Positions 8,886 to 18,045 of a stretch of DNA of 64,000 bases are shown piece after piece. The stretch is taken from NCBI GenBank assembly GCA_965227265.1, contig OZ245738.1, positions 1,178,001 to 1,242,000 of the forward strand, given 5' to 3'. Below the pieces are notes generated by a model. The model was given only the letters and a program-made list of their open reading frames with translations, made no database searches and had not been told where the DNA came from. The translations under genes were made by a program, and so were the position numbers. Every line of letters begins with the position of its first letter. The stretch's first letter is position 1. Source of the stretch: UBA2336 sp965227265 (lineage in GTDB: Bacteria > Bacteroidota > Bacteroidia > Cytophagales > Cyclobacteriaceae).

Positions 8886-9950
8886 ATGAACAGGCACTTT
8901 TTACTAGTTGCTGCAATTTTGATCTGCCCGGGAGTCGTGATGGCTCAGAATCAATCTCGCGATTCGCTTCAGGTTTTTACTGAAGGTGGCTGGATTCAGA
9001 AAACAGACAATTATGCCAGTGTTAAATTATCGCTGAGCCACGATGTGGAAGGGTTTAATGTCGAAACCGATAAGGATAAATTTGAGATTTATCCCAACAC
9101 CGCGGTGCATCTGAATGCCGGATTTAACTATAGCATCCTTTCATTTAGTTTGCGCTACGCGCCATCATCCTTTGTGGATAATAATGATATTCAGGAACGC
9201 GGTAAAACAGAATCATTTCGGTTGGGTTTAGATTTGGTTTTCCGCCATTGGATTCAAAGCCTGAGTTATTCTCGAGTAAAAGGGTATTATCTCGAAAATA
9301 CAGCTGACTATGTTCCGGGTTGGACTAAAGGTGATCCCTACATTCAGTTTCCTGATTTACGCTACACAAGTTTTTCAGGAAATACGGGCTATAGTTTTAA
9401 TCCTAAATTTTCAGTTAAATCGTTAACATCTCAAACCGAACGACAACTTAAAAGTGCAGGCACATTTCTGCCGGTCTTGCATTATCGGTATTACATGATC
9501 GATGATGGAACTGAGTTGGCGGATTCGTCATCAACACGGCAACGATCAAAAAATCTGGAAATTGTACTGACCGCTGGGTATCACTATACGTTTGTGATCA
9601 AACAAAAATTCTACGCATCACTTGGGCTGGCACACGGGATAGGCTTTGTGTACAGTAAGTTCAGTGTTGAATCAATGGCTGGTTACGACAAAAACGAATA
9701 CATTAACACGATCGGACGGTTAGATGGGAGAGTCGCACTTGGCTACAATGGACCACGGTTCTTCACTGGAGTGTCATTAACATTACATGTATCAACGGAA
9801 GAGCAGAAGGCTGAATCGGTTATAAGTCAGAACGTGCGTGCAGCCTATCAACTATACGTGGGATATCGGTTTAACGCTCCTAAACCTTTGCGCGAAGCGC
9901 TTCACTACGTGATGAGCAAAAACCCTTTTAATGCACGCGCTAAAAAATGA
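8886..9950 (+). CDS. DUF4421-like outer-membrane beta-barrel protein
   Basis: A 354-residue protein with a clear signal peptide (cleavage near VVMA/Q). It consists of alternating beta-strands rich in aromatic residues, with repeated patterns such as FSLRYAPSSF and YKLGLAHGIGF-type strands. The overall look and the Bacteroidota context match DUF4421 outer-membrane proteins of unknown function. It starts 42 bases after the GH57 gene on the same strand. It may be co-transcribed with the glucan genes, but nothing in it points to a role in glucan metabolism. The assignment to DUF4421 is from memory of the family pattern and is moderately sure; the outer-membrane barrel call is firmer. Confidence 0.7.
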   Translation: MNRHFLLVAAILICPGVVMAQNQSRDSLQVFTEGGWIQKTDNYASVKLSLSHDVEGFNVETDKDKFEIYPNTAVHLNAGFNYSILSFSLRYAPSSFVDNNDIQERGKTESFRLGLDLVFRHWIQSLSYSRVKGYYLENTADYVPGWTKGDPYIQFPDLRYTSFSGNTGYSFNPKFSVKSLTSQTERQLKSAGTFLPVLHYRYYMIDDGTELADSSSTRQRSKNLEIVLTAGYHYTFVIKQKFYASLGLAHGIGFVYSKFSVESMAGYDKNEYINTIGRLDGRVALGYNGPRFFTGVSLTLHVSTEEQKAESVISQNVRAAYQLYVGYRFNAPKPLREALHYVMSKNPFNARAKK

Positions 9951-10092
9951 AAGAGTAGTGCTTGTTTTTGAACGACAACTTTCTCGTTCTCCTTCAGCTA
10001 ATTCCAAAATCAGATCACTGCAAGTGCTAAAAGAGCACTACAACCAAATCAACATAACACTTTGGCGTAAATTGGGTGAAGGAAAAACCTGA
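9931..10092 (+). CDS. Possible small ORF overlapping the DUF4421 gene end
   Basis: A 53-codon open frame (MHALKNERVVLVFERQ...) begins inside the last 20 bases of the DUF4421 gene in another frame and runs through most of the gap before the peptidase gene. The composition is basic and soluble, with no membrane segment or known motif. A chance ORF is quite possible. I list it only because it fills an otherwise empty 160-base gap and overlaps its upstream gene in the way translationally coupled genes do. Confidence 0.25.
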   Translation: MHALKNERVVLVFERQLSRSPSANSKIRSLQVLKEHYNQINITLWRKLGEGKT

Positions 10093-10130
10093 GAGATTTC
10101 GGTTATTTCTGATTGAAATATAAGCTCTTC

Positions 10131-11645
10131 ATGAAAAGATACCTTCTGCTAGTAGTTGCCTGCACTTGCTGTTACCTTTCATTCTCCCAACGTAATAAAT
10201 CCGATCTCGATGCACTCGCGCAAAAATATGCGAAAGCTTCTTTTCTGGAATTTTACGAACTTCTCAGTTTGCCCAATGTCGCACAGGTACCTGAAGACAT
10301 TGAAAAGAATGTAATATGGTGTGAAAACGCTTTTGCAAAGCGGGGCTTTACGACTAAAAGACTCACAACGTCAGGTACTCCGCTTTTGCTGGCAGAACGA
10401 AAGACTGCTAAAGCAATTAAAACGGTTTTGATTTACTTACAAATCGATGGCCAACCTGTCAATGCTTCTCAATGGGATCAGGCCAGTCCATGGAAACCAA
10501 CGCTTAAAGAGCAAGATGCCAATGGGAAATGGAATGAGATTCCGTATGAAAAACTAACAACAACCATAAATCGTGATTGGCGAATCTTTGCACGCTCCAC
10601 ATCCGATGCGAAAGGGCCTGCGATGGCATTCCTTGCATCGCTTGATGCGCTCAAAGAATTGAAAAAAGAATCTAACTATAATATTAAAGTAATTATGGAT
10701 TTTGAGGAAGAGATTGGGTCGCCAAATCTTCCGGCCGCGGTTATACAATATAAACAAGCCTTGTCGGCTGACAGGCTTATTATTTACGATGGCCCGCGTC
10801 ACGTAAGCAATGAACCGACATTAGGCTTTGGTGCACGTGGTATTTGCGAGATAACATTAACCACCTTCGGACCGCGTGTTCCAGTTCACAGTGGTAACTA
10901 CGGCAACTACACACCCAATCCCGCGCAACGACTAGCCCGATTACTGGCATCAATGAAAGATGATGATGGTAGAGTAGTTATTCCCGGATTTTATGAAGGT
11001 GTAATTTTGACGGACGAAGAAAAAAGGATTCTGAAAGAAGTTCCGGATAATGAAACTGAGATCAATAAATTTTTGGGAATTGCTGCTCCGGATAACGTAG
11101 GAGACTCTTTTCAGGAATCACTTCAATATCCAACGTTAAATATTCGGGGACTTGATGCTTTATTCGTTGGCCGTGAATCGCGTACGCTTATTCCCGCTAC
11201 TGCTACTGCCGAAATTGATATCCGCTTAGTAATCAGTAGTAATGCAGAAAACCTCATTGCCAAGGTCAGGAAACATATAGAAGATCAGGGATATTATATC
11301 GTGAATCAGGAACCTACCGAAGATGAGCGTATGCGCTACGATAAAATTGCAGCATTCCGTTCATATATTTCTTACGGAGCTTTTCAAACGCCCTTCAATT
11401 CGGAAACAGGTATATGGTTGAATAAGGCTATGGTTAAAGCATTTGGAAAAGAACCGATTAAGCTTCGGACGCTGGGAGGTTCTATTCCAATTTCACCGTT
11501 TGTAATTACGCTCGGCATTCCGGCAGTTATGGTTCCAACGGTAAATGCTGATAATAATCAACATGCTGAAAATGAAAATATCCGAGTGGGTAACTATGTA
11601 GACGGTATAAAAACCTTTCTCGCCATTTTACTCGAGAAGCTTTGA
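10131..11645 (+). CDS. Secreted M20-family metallopeptidase
   Basis: A 504-residue exported hydrolase of the M20/ArgE/CPG2 family, probably a dipeptidase or aminoacylase-like enzyme acting in the periplasm. The ATG at 10131 is preferred over an upstream TTG because it starts a proper signal peptide (MKRYLLLVVACTCCYLSFSQ). Family motifs are the Asp in STSDAKGP (Asp159), DFEEEIGSP (Glu192-194), the dimerisation-domain stretch VPVHSGNYGNY, LGGSIPIS, and a late His478 in NNQHAEN. The usual first metal ligand, the His of HxD, is Gln104 in LQIDGQPV, although the Asp is kept. I believe related Bacteroidota proteins share this, so it may define a subfamily and not a dead enzyme. It is monocistronic by position: the next gene is convergent. 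Confidence 0.85.
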   Translation: MKRYLLLVVACTCCYLSFSQRNKSDLDALAQKYAKASFLEFYELLSLPNVAQVPEDIEKNVIWCENAFAKRGFTTKRLTTSGTPLLLAERKTAKAIKTVLIYLQIDGQPVNASQWDQASPWKPTLKEQDANGKWNEIPYEKLTTTINRDWRIFARSTSDAKGPAMAFLASLDALKELKKESNYNIKVIMDFEEEIGSPNLPAAVIQYKQALSADRLIIYDGPRHVSNEPTLGFGARGICEITLTTFGPRVPVHSGNYGNYTPNPAQRLARLLASMKDDDGRVVIPGFYEGVILTDEEKRILKEVPDNETEINKFLGIAAPDNVGDSFQESLQYPTLNIRGLDALFVGRESRTLIPATATAEIDIRLVISSNAENLIAKVRKHIEDQGYYIVNQEPTEDERMRYDKIAAFRSYISYGAFQTPFNSETGIWLNKAMVKAFGKEPIKLRTLGGSIPISPFVITLGIPAVMVPTVNADNNQHAENENIRVGNYVDGIKTFLAILLEKL

Positions 11646-11677
11646 GTCTAAATTTTTAGTTAGGCTGTTACCGATCT

Positions 11678-12655
11678 TTATGCGAGAACGTTTCCTTTTT
11701 CTTCCAGGTAATTCCAAACAAGACTGCTCGCACCTAAAATAGGAGCGGCCTGATTTTGAAGCCCTGAAGGAAGAACTTTTACTTTACCACGAAACACTGG
11801 CATCAGGTTAGCCTCCATGTGTTTGATGGTTGGCTTAAAGATTAAATCTCCAGCAAGCGATAAACCACCAAATAAGAAGATCGTTTCAGGATCTGTATGG
11901 ACAACCGTTTCAGATAGTTTTGTACCCAGAATTCGCCCGGTATATTCAAATGCAGCGCGTGCAACAATGTCGCCACGTTTAGCTGCCTCGGTAATCATTT
12001 TTGTATTCAGGTTATCAAAACTGATACCGCGTAATTCACTTGGCTCAAGATGATCTGCCAAAAGTTTATAAACACTTCGTTTAATACCGGTTGCTGATAC
12101 ATACGTTTCCAGACAACCACGCTTTCCGCAATTACAATAGCGACCCGCATAGTTAACAGTAGTATGACCAAGTTCTCCCGCAATACCATGCTTTCCATTA
12201 ATCAGTTGGCCGTTGGAAACAAATCCACTTCCTAAACCTGTACCAAGCGTGATAACAATAAAATCTTTCAACCCTTTAGCTGCGCCATACACCATTTCAC
12301 CAACGGCTGCTGCATTCGCATCGTTTGTAACAAGGGCAGGAACGTTAAATTCTTCCTTCAGCATTTCGGCCAACGGAATAATGCCTTTCCATTTCAGGTT
12401 GGTTGCGTGTTCAATAGTTCCTTTATAATAATTTCCGTTTGCTGCGCCCACACCAATGCCCAAGAGCTTAATGTCTGATCCTAATTCAGCTAACGCTTTT
12501 CTTAAAACAGCAGAAAGTGCTTTCAGATAATCTCTGAATTCTTCGAACTCCTGGGTTGAAATGCTGCTTTGAAAAAGCACATTCCCTTCACGGTCTACAA
12601 TTCCAAACTTGGTGTTTGTGCCACCAATGTCTACGCCTACGGTTACTTCTTTCAT
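11678..12655 (-). CDS. glk: ROK-family glucokinase
   Basis: A 325-residue cytoplasmic sugar kinase. It has the ATP-binding motif DIGGTNTK at residues 9-16, the sugar-binding/catalytic TNDANAAA, the GELGHTTVN stretch and the ROK zinc motif CNCGKRGCLE. There is no N-terminal helix-turn-helix, so it is an enzyme and not a ROK repressor. ROK kinases with this layout usually phosphorylate glucose, though some prefer fructose, mannose or N-acetylglucosamine. It is transcribed after pfkA and pgi on the minus strand, which supports glucose entry into glycolysis. Confidence 0.88.
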   Translation of the reverse strand: MKEVTVGVDIGGTNTKFGIVDREGNVLFQSSISTQEFEEFRDYLKALSAVLRKALAELGSDIKLLGIGVGAANGNYYKGTIEHATNLKWKGIIPLAEMLKEEFNVPALVTNDANAAAVGEMVYGAAKGLKDFIVITLGTGLGSGFVSNGQLINGKHGIAGELGHTTVNYAGRYCNCGKRGCLETYVSATGIKRSVYKLLADHLEPSELRGISFDNLNTKMITEAAKRGDIVARAAFEYTGRILGTKLSETVVHTDPETIFLFGGLSLAGDLIFKPTIKHMEANLMPVFRGKVKVLPSGLQNQAAPILGASSLVWNYLEEKGNVLA

Positions 12656-12735
12656 CTCGATCTTACAGCCTGATTACGGTCAGGGTTTTAGTTAGGAACA
12701 ATCAAATCAACCTTTACAATTACAATATAAGACGG

Positions 12736-13719
12736 TCATATCGTTAATATCTTGGCAATCCTGAGCGCTTCAGCATCTATTTCATGATGCTGCGTCATGA
12801 TCGTATCAAATGAATTAAAAACAATTTTATTATTCAGAATGCCAACCATGGCATCGTTCTTCCCTTCCATTAAACCTTCTACCGCGGCAACACCCATTTT
12901 GCTGGCAAGCACCCGATCAAAGTAAGATGGAGCTCCACCACGTTGTAAGTGACCAAGAATGGTAACCTTAATATCAAAGTAGGGGGTACGCTCTGCTACT
13001 TTTTTTGCCAACTCAGCAACTCCACCAATTTTAGATCCCTCCGCTACAACAACAAGGTTTGATTTTTTGGAAGACCCTTCGCCAGCCATTAGCTTTTCAT
13101 ATAACTGTTCAAACGATGTTTCTTCTTCCGGAATAATTATACTTCCGGCACCTCCGGCAATTCCGCTGTGAAGCGCGATGTAACCAGAGTTACGTCCCAT
13201 CACTTCAATGAAAAACAACCGGCTGTGCGATAAAGCAGTATCGCGGATTCTGTCAATCGCTTCAACACACGTATTAGTAGCAGTGTCGTAACCAATCGTA
13301 TAATCTGTTCCGGCAATGTCGTTATCGATTGTTCCGGGAATACAGATAGAAGGGATTTTATATTCTTCGTAAAACTTATGAAGTCCGGTAAATGTACCGT
13401 CACCACCAATCGCAATCAATGCATCAATCTTATCCTTACGGAGATTATCGTACGCTTTCTTTCTACCTTCAGGAGTTCTGAATTCGGTACTGCGGGCTGA
13501 TTTAAGAATTGTACCGCCTCGCTGCAAAATGTTACCTACGGAACGTGCGCCAAGCTTCACGATATCGCCATCAATCATGCCTTCGTATCCGCGCATGATT
13601 CCGAATACTTCCTTCTTATAATAGATGCCGGCACGTACAACGGCCCGGAGGGCAGCATTCATTCCAGGGGCATCGCCACCCGATGTAAACACTCCAATTT
13701 TATGAATAGAATCTTTCAT
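12736..13719 (-). CDS. pfkA: PfkA, ATP-dependent 6-phosphofructokinase
   Basis: A 327-residue phosphofructokinase of the bacterial ATP-dependent length. Motifs: GVFTSGGDAPGMNAALRA at the start, GGDGTFTG for nucleotide binding, PGTIDNDIAGTDYTIG containing the catalytic Asp, EVMGRNSGYIA for fructose-6-phosphate, and a late LGHLQRGG. The pyrophosphate-dependent form usually has GGDD in place of GGDG, so ATP is the likely donor. It lies 80 bases upstream of the ROK kinase and 67 bases downstream of pgi on the same strand. Confidence 0.96.
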   Translation of the reverse strand: MKDSIHKIGVFTSGGDAPGMNAALRAVVRAGIYYKKEVFGIMRGYEGMIDGDIVKLGARSVGNILQRGGTILKSARSTEFRTPEGRKKAYDNLRKDKIDALIAIGGDGTFTGLHKFYEEYKIPSICIPGTIDNDIAGTDYTIGYDTATNTCVEAIDRIRDTALSHSRLFFIEVMGRNSGYIALHSGIAGGAGSIIIPEEETSFEQLYEKLMAGEGSSKKSNLVVVAEGSKIGGVAELAKKVAERTPYFDIKVTILGHLQRGGAPSYFDRVLASKMGVAAVEGLMEGKNDAMVGILNNKIVFNSFDTIMTQHHEIDAEALRIAKILTI

Positions 13720-13786
13720 TCAAACGAATAGAACGGCTTCAAAAATAAGGGTTAACAGATAGTTTCCAACACTGCGTGAAATTGCA

Positions 13787-15433
13787 CTATTTCAATCGTT
13801 TGAAATAGTTAATTAACCCGTTGGTGGACGAATCATGGGTTGTAATTTCATCGGACGAATTGAGTTCTGGCAGAATTCTGTTTGCAAGAACTTTCCCGAG
13901 CTCAACACCCCACTGATCGAAGCTATACACGTTCCAGATAATTCCTTGCGTGAAAATTTTATGTTCGTACATCGCAATCAGACTACCTAAAACATGAGGG
14001 GTTAATTGTTTAAACATGATGCTATTGCTGGGCCGATTTCCTTCAAACACTCTGAAAGGTGTATGCAGTTCAATTCCTTCACTATCCATTCCTTTTTTCG
14101 CAAGCTCGGCTTTAACCTCTTCCGCAGTTTTACCCATCATTAACGCCTCGGTTTGAGCAAAGAAATTAGAGAGCAGCTTCACATGATGATCACTAATAGG
14201 ATTATGACTTACAACCGGAGCCAGAAAATCACAAGGGATTAGTTTTGTTCCCTGATGGATTAACTGATAGAATGCATGCTGACCATTTGTTCCGGGTTCA
14301 CCCCAAATGATAGGACCTGTTTGATACGTCACTTGATCTCCTTCACGATCAGCTGACTTCCCATTACTCTCCATGTTGCCTTGCTGAAAGTAAGCAGCGA
14401 ACCGATGAAGGTATTGGTCATATGGAAGGATAGCTTCTGAAGCCGCTCCATAAAAATTATTGTACCAAACTCCAAGCAGGGCAAGGATCACCGGAATGTT
14501 CTTTTCGAAAGGCTCGTTCTTGAAATGATTGTCCATTGCATGAGCACCTTCCAATAACTGAACAAAATTATCGTACCCTATCGTTGCTGAAATAGATAAA
14601 CCGATAGATGACCACAATGAGTATCGACCACCAACCCAATCCCAGAACACAAACATGTTCTCGGCTGCAATACCAAACTCCGTTACAGCTTTTTGATTAG
14701 TAGATACGGCAACAAAATGCTTGGCTACATCACCTGCATTATTGGTCTTTTCTAAAAACCAATCCCGAGATGAAGTGGCATTCGTCATTGTTTCCTGTGT
14801 TGTAAAGGTTTTGGAAGCAATAATGAATAATGTCGTTTCCGGATTAAGATGTTTTACGGTTTCCGCGAGGTGTGTACCATCAACATTAGATACAAAATGT
14901 GGGGTAATGCCTTGCCAGTAGGGGCGAAGTGCTTCCGTAACCATGTATGGACCCAAGTCAGATCCACCAATACCAATGTTTACGATATCGGTAATTTTCT
15001 TTCCGGAATATCCTTTCCATTCTCCGCTTATAAGTCTGGTGCTGAACTGCTTCATTTGTTCAAGCACTTTATTAATCTCAGGCATTACATCTTTACCGTC
15101 CACAAGAATAGGAGTGTTGCTTCTATTGCGTAAAGCAACATGTAATACAGCCCGGTTCTCCGTTTTGTTAATCGCTACTCCGCCATACATGGCATCGATG
15201 GCTGGTTTAAGATCAATATCTTTTGCAAGCCCGAAAAGTAAGCGAAGTGTTTCTTCTGTGATGATATTCTTGGAATAATCTACCAGTATATCTCCAAACA
15301 GAATGCTGAATTTTTTAAAGCGATCCGCATCATCTTCAAACAACTCACGCATGTGCATAGCTTGCATAGTCAAAAAATGAATTTCCAGCTTTTGCCAGGA
15401 GGGAGTTTCGGTAGGGTTTACGGTTGGGAGCAT
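13787..15433 (-). CDS. pgi: Pgi, glucose-6-phosphate isomerase
   Basis: A 548-residue isomerase that interconverts glucose-6-phosphate and fructose-6-phosphate. The start at 15433 (MLPTVNPTETPSWQKL) matches the usual family N-terminus; a start 30 bases further upstream would add an atypical tail. Family motifs include VNIGIGGSDLGPYMV, FIIASKTFTTQETMTNA, WDWVGGRYSLWSSIGL, ESNGKS, and GEPGTNGQHAFYQLIHQG with the catalytic His. It is followed on the same strand by pfkA and the ROK kinase, which gives a compact three-gene set for the top of glycolysis. Confidence 0.97.
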   Translation of the reverse strand: MLPTVNPTETPSWQKLEIHFLTMQAMHMRELFEDDADRFKKFSILFGDILVDYSKNIITEETLRLLFGLAKDIDLKPAIDAMYGGVAINKTENRAVLHVALRNRSNTPILVDGKDVMPEINKVLEQMKQFSTRLISGEWKGYSGKKITDIVNIGIGGSDLGPYMVTEALRPYWQGITPHFVSNVDGTHLAETVKHLNPETTLFIIASKTFTTQETMTNATSSRDWFLEKTNNAGDVAKHFVAVSTNQKAVTEFGIAAENMFVFWDWVGGRYSLWSSIGLSISATIGYDNFVQLLEGAHAMDNHFKNEPFEKNIPVILALLGVWYNNFYGAASEAILPYDQYLHRFAAYFQQGNMESNGKSADREGDQVTYQTGPIIWGEPGTNGQHAFYQLIHQGTKLIPCDFLAPVVSHNPISDHHVKLLSNFFAQTEALMMGKTAEEVKAELAKKGMDSEGIELHTPFRVFEGNRPSNSIMFKQLTPHVLGSLIAMYEHKIFTQGIIWNVYSFDQWGVELGKVLANRILPELNSSDEITTHDSSTNGLINYFKRLK

Positions 15434-15461
15434 AATAGAAAAATAAAGTGCTAATAAACGC

Positions 15462-15488
15462 AAAAAAGGCAGTCAATCAGCTGCCTTT
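15462..15488 (-). terminator. Rho-independent terminator after tRNA-Met
   Basis: On the minus strand, AAAGGCAG (15488-15481), an 8-base loop and CTGCCTTT (15472-15465) form a perfect stem followed by a T-run. It lies 10 bases past the tRNA 3' end and upstream of pgi, so it separates the tRNA transcript from the glycolytic genes. Confidence 0.85.
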
Positions 15489-15498
15489 CAATGTTTTG

Positions 15499-15572
15499 TA
15501 GCGCGGGGGGGAGTTGAACCCCCGACCTTTGGGTTATGAATCCAACGCTCTAACCACCTGAGCTACCGCGCC
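15499..15572 (-). tRNA. tRNA-Met (anticodon CAT)
   Basis: A 74-base cloverleaf on the minus strand. The acceptor arm is GGCGCGG paired with CCGCGCT, the D arm is GCTC...GAGC, the anticodon loop is TTCATAA, and the T arm is GGGGG-TTCAACT-CCCCC. The discriminator is A and CCA is not encoded. The anticodon stem TTGGA/CCCAA has an A-C mismatch at its base next to the loop. The initiator hallmarks (three G-C pairs in the anticodon stem, mismatched first pair) are absent, so this is an elongator Met tRNA. An Ile tRNA with lysidine-modified CAT cannot be excluded by eye. Confidence 0.9.
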
Positions 15573-15729
15573 AAAAGGCTGCAAATTTACAAAGTTTGAT
15601 CAAATACTTCCAAACTGAAATTTGTTTCCGTCAGGAAATTACTACGCTCTTATAAAGAGTTCTGAATATGTTGATTGGCATTTTGATCCACCCTTAAAAT
15701 CATATAAATTAAACCATCGACTTCATCGT

Positions 15730-16131
15730 ATGACCAAAAAGAAACTCTTCTCCGCAGATTATGAAATACATGCATCTGTCAAAATGCTGTATCCATACAT
15801 CCAGACGGCAGGCGGACTTTCCGAATGGTTTGCCGATGATGTGAAAATCAATAACATTAAGAAGACCTTCATCTTTTTTTGGGATAATGAAGAACATATA
15901 GCCCGGCTTGCTACACACCGGACCAATCATTTTGTAAAGTTTGAATATCTGACTGAAAATTCGGAAGAGGAAAAGGATCCATCGTACTTTGAACTGCGTC
16001 TCGAATCAAATGAGATGACACAGTCGGTTTACTTAAAAGTTACGGATTACTCTGATTTTAAGGATGAGGCCGAAGTGCAGGATTTATGGGATGGCCTGAT
16101 TGAAAACCTCCGCAAGACCGTAGGCGGTTAA
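15730..16131 (+). CDS. START-like domain protein
   Basis: A 133-residue soluble protein of the SRPBCC/START-like helix-grip fold common in Bacteroidota. It starts with MTKKKLFSADYEIHASV and has GGLSEWFADDVKI, a strand-rich middle (FIFFWDNEE), and a C-terminal helix (DLWDGLIENLRKTVGG). The ATG at 15730 is chosen because upstream in-frame codons encode no conserved sequence. Proteins of this fold bind hydrophobic ligands, but the ligand of this one is unknown. It lies 77 bases ahead of the LptF/LptG-like gene. Confidence 0.8.
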   Translation: MTKKKLFSADYEIHASVKMLYPYIQTAGGLSEWFADDVKINNIKKTFIFFWDNEEHIARLATHRTNHFVKFEYLTENSEEEKDPSYFELRLESNEMTQSVYLKVTDYSDFKDEAEVQDLWDGLIENLRKTVGG

Positions 16132-16208
16132 TTTTTTAATTTCTCTCTTATTAACAATCTTGCGCAGCGTCTTCTGGCGTGATATTTGACTTTGCACGGC
16201 TTTCGTCC

Positions 16209-17963
16209 ATGAAGAAACTAGACAAACTTATTCTTTCCTCGTTCATTGGGCCGTTTGTGATAACGTTTCTCGTTGTTGTGTTTATATTATTGACGCAACA
16301 CATGCTTAAGTATTTTGACGACATCATCGGCAAAGGACTCGGCATAGACGTTATCGGTCAATTGCTTTTCTATTTTGCGATTTTCATGACTCCTGTTGCA
16401 ATGCCGCTGGCAGTTTTGCTCTCGTCCTTAATTGCATATGGGAATCTGGGTGAACATTTTGAGCTCACTGCTATAAAAAGCGCAGGTATCTCACTGACCC
16501 GAACATTGGTTCCGATTTTCTTTTTCGTTTTACTGCTCACAGGAGTAGCGTTCTACGTTAACAATAACCTGGTACCGAAGGCTGCGCTTGAAGCGTATAG
16601 CTTGCTATATGATATTAAGCAGAAAAAACCTGCATTAGACTTGCGCGAAGGCGCTTTTTATGAGGGTATTCCGGATATGAGCATCAAGGTAAATAAGAAG
16701 TTTCCGGATGGTGTTACGATCAAGGACGTGATGATTTATGATCACCGAAAGCATGATGGCAATCGAGATGTAACCATCGCTGACTCCGGGAAGATGTATA
16801 CAATCATGCAGGAACGATACCTAAAGCTTGAGCTCTTTAACGGTTACAACTATACAGAAGGAGCAAGTTCTGAACAAGACTTGTCCGGACGAAAGAGGGG
16901 CGGTTCTAATGTAATAAGCAGGAGTCAGTATGCTAAAACGCAGGTTGTATTTGATCTGTCATCATTTCAAATGGAGAAAACTGATAAGAAACTTTTTCAG
17001 GGAAATCGCTTAATGCGAAACATCAGTGAACTAGAAAGTGATATGGACTCGGTAGACAATGAAGTCCTTGAAGCGAGATTAAACCACTATGAATTCCGCC
17101 AGGGTCTTTTCGGATTATATGCTACTAGCGATACCGTTGCGCTTCCGGAGGATCTTCGTGCGTACAAGGCTACTAGAAAAAGGAATGGCTGGAGGCCTTC
17201 ACCTGATCTTGGTATTGTTAATCCAACACCCGCGCCTGTAGCAGTCCGTGATACTATTGAAAAGAAAGTGAAAGCAGATTCAATCAGGCCTAAGAAAGAG
17301 CAAGCCAATCGTTCTAAGGTTAGCAAGAAGAAAGCAGGAGCAAAATCAAAAAAACCAAAAGTAACTTCTCGTAAAAAAGAATCGAATAAAGATAAATCGG
17401 ATAAAGAAAAATCGGTGGTAGTGAAGAAGAAGTACCTGACGGAAGCTGAGCTTCAGGCTAAAGTGGATACACTTTTCAATGCGGAAGCAACCAAAGAAAT
17501 GTTTGATAACGCAGCTAATAAAGCACGAAGTGCTAAAACCCGTCTTACGGATACTGCATCCGAAATAAAGTCTTTAGCAACCGATCGGAGAGTATTTCAA
17601 ATTCAATGGCATAAAATTCTGGCTAGTTCGTTGGCTTGTATTGCCATGTTCTTGATTGGAGCACCTTTAGGAGCTATTATTAAAAAAGGCGGACTTGGGG
17701 TTCCTTTCCTTGTATCGATTATGTTCTTTATTATTTATTACCTGCTAACCATGACTGGGGAAAAATGGGCCAAGCAAGGTCTTATCCCAGTGCCTGTTGG
17801 TGTTTGGGCTGCCGATGTTATCCTCTTTGTTATTGGCTTATTGTTCCTGCGTCAGGCTCGCTTGGATGCCAGGTTCTTTGAGGCTGATTTCTACCTGGTT
17901 CAGATCGACAAAGCCAAAAAATGGCTAGCCCAACGTGGTCTTTTTCCAAAGGAGGTATCGTAG
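16209..17963 (+). CDS. LptF/LptG-family permease with Lys-rich insert
   Basis: A 584-residue inner-membrane protein of the YjgP/YjgQ family, which pulls lipopolysaccharide out of the inner membrane together with LptB. The ATG at 16209 gives the typical start MKKLDKLILSSFIGPF. Three N-terminal helices (to about residue 110) contain the coupling-helix region NLGEHFELTAIKSAGI. A periplasmic beta domain follows, then three C-terminal helices (about 470-560). Between the periplasmic domain and the last helices, residues about 352-407 form a very Lys-rich, low-complexity stretch ending near KYLTEAELQ. That makes the protein much longer than the roughly 360-residue E. coli proteins. Long forms occur in this phylum, but the basic tract is notable. 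Confidence 0.9.
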   Translation: MKKLDKLILSSFIGPFVITFLVVVFILLTQHMLKYFDDIIGKGLGIDVIGQLLFYFAIFMTPVAMPLAVLLSSLIAYGNLGEHFELTAIKSAGISLTRTLVPIFFFVLLLTGVAFYVNNNLVPKAALEAYSLLYDIKQKKPALDLREGAFYEGIPDMSIKVNKKFPDGVTIKDVMIYDHRKHDGNRDVTIADSGKMYTIMQERYLKLELFNGYNYTEGASSEQDLSGRKRGGSNVISRSQYAKTQVVFDLSSFQMEKTDKKLFQGNRLMRNISELESDMDSVDNEVLEARLNHYEFRQGLFGLYATSDTVALPEDLRAYKATRKRNGWRPSPDLGIVNPTPAPVAVRDTIEKKVKADSIRPKKEQANRSKVSKKKAGAKSKKPKVTSRKKESNKDKSDKEKSVVVKKKYLTEAELQAKVDTLFNAEATKEMFDNAANKARSAKTRLTDTASEIKSLATDRRVFQIQWHKILASSLACIAMFLIGAPLGAIIKKGGLGVPFLVSIMFFIIYYLLTMTGEKWAKQGLIPVPVGVWAADVILFVIGLLFLRQARLDARFFEADFYLVQIDKAKKWLAQRGLFPKEVS

Positions 17964-18045
17964 AAGAAATTTCCACTGGATTTGGAAAATATCACCTTTT
18001 TCCGGTTCTTTGCGGGCTGAAATAAGAGGAAAACCATTTTTAGAG

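Noticed and set aside
14943..15278. A 111-codon frame opposite pgi
   Set aside because: Pgi is unmistakable on the other strand, and the frame has no family features.
15499..15572. Reading the CAT tRNA as initiator tRNA
   Set aside because: The anticodon stem lacks the three consecutive G-C pairs, and the first acceptor pair is G-T, not the C-A mismatch.
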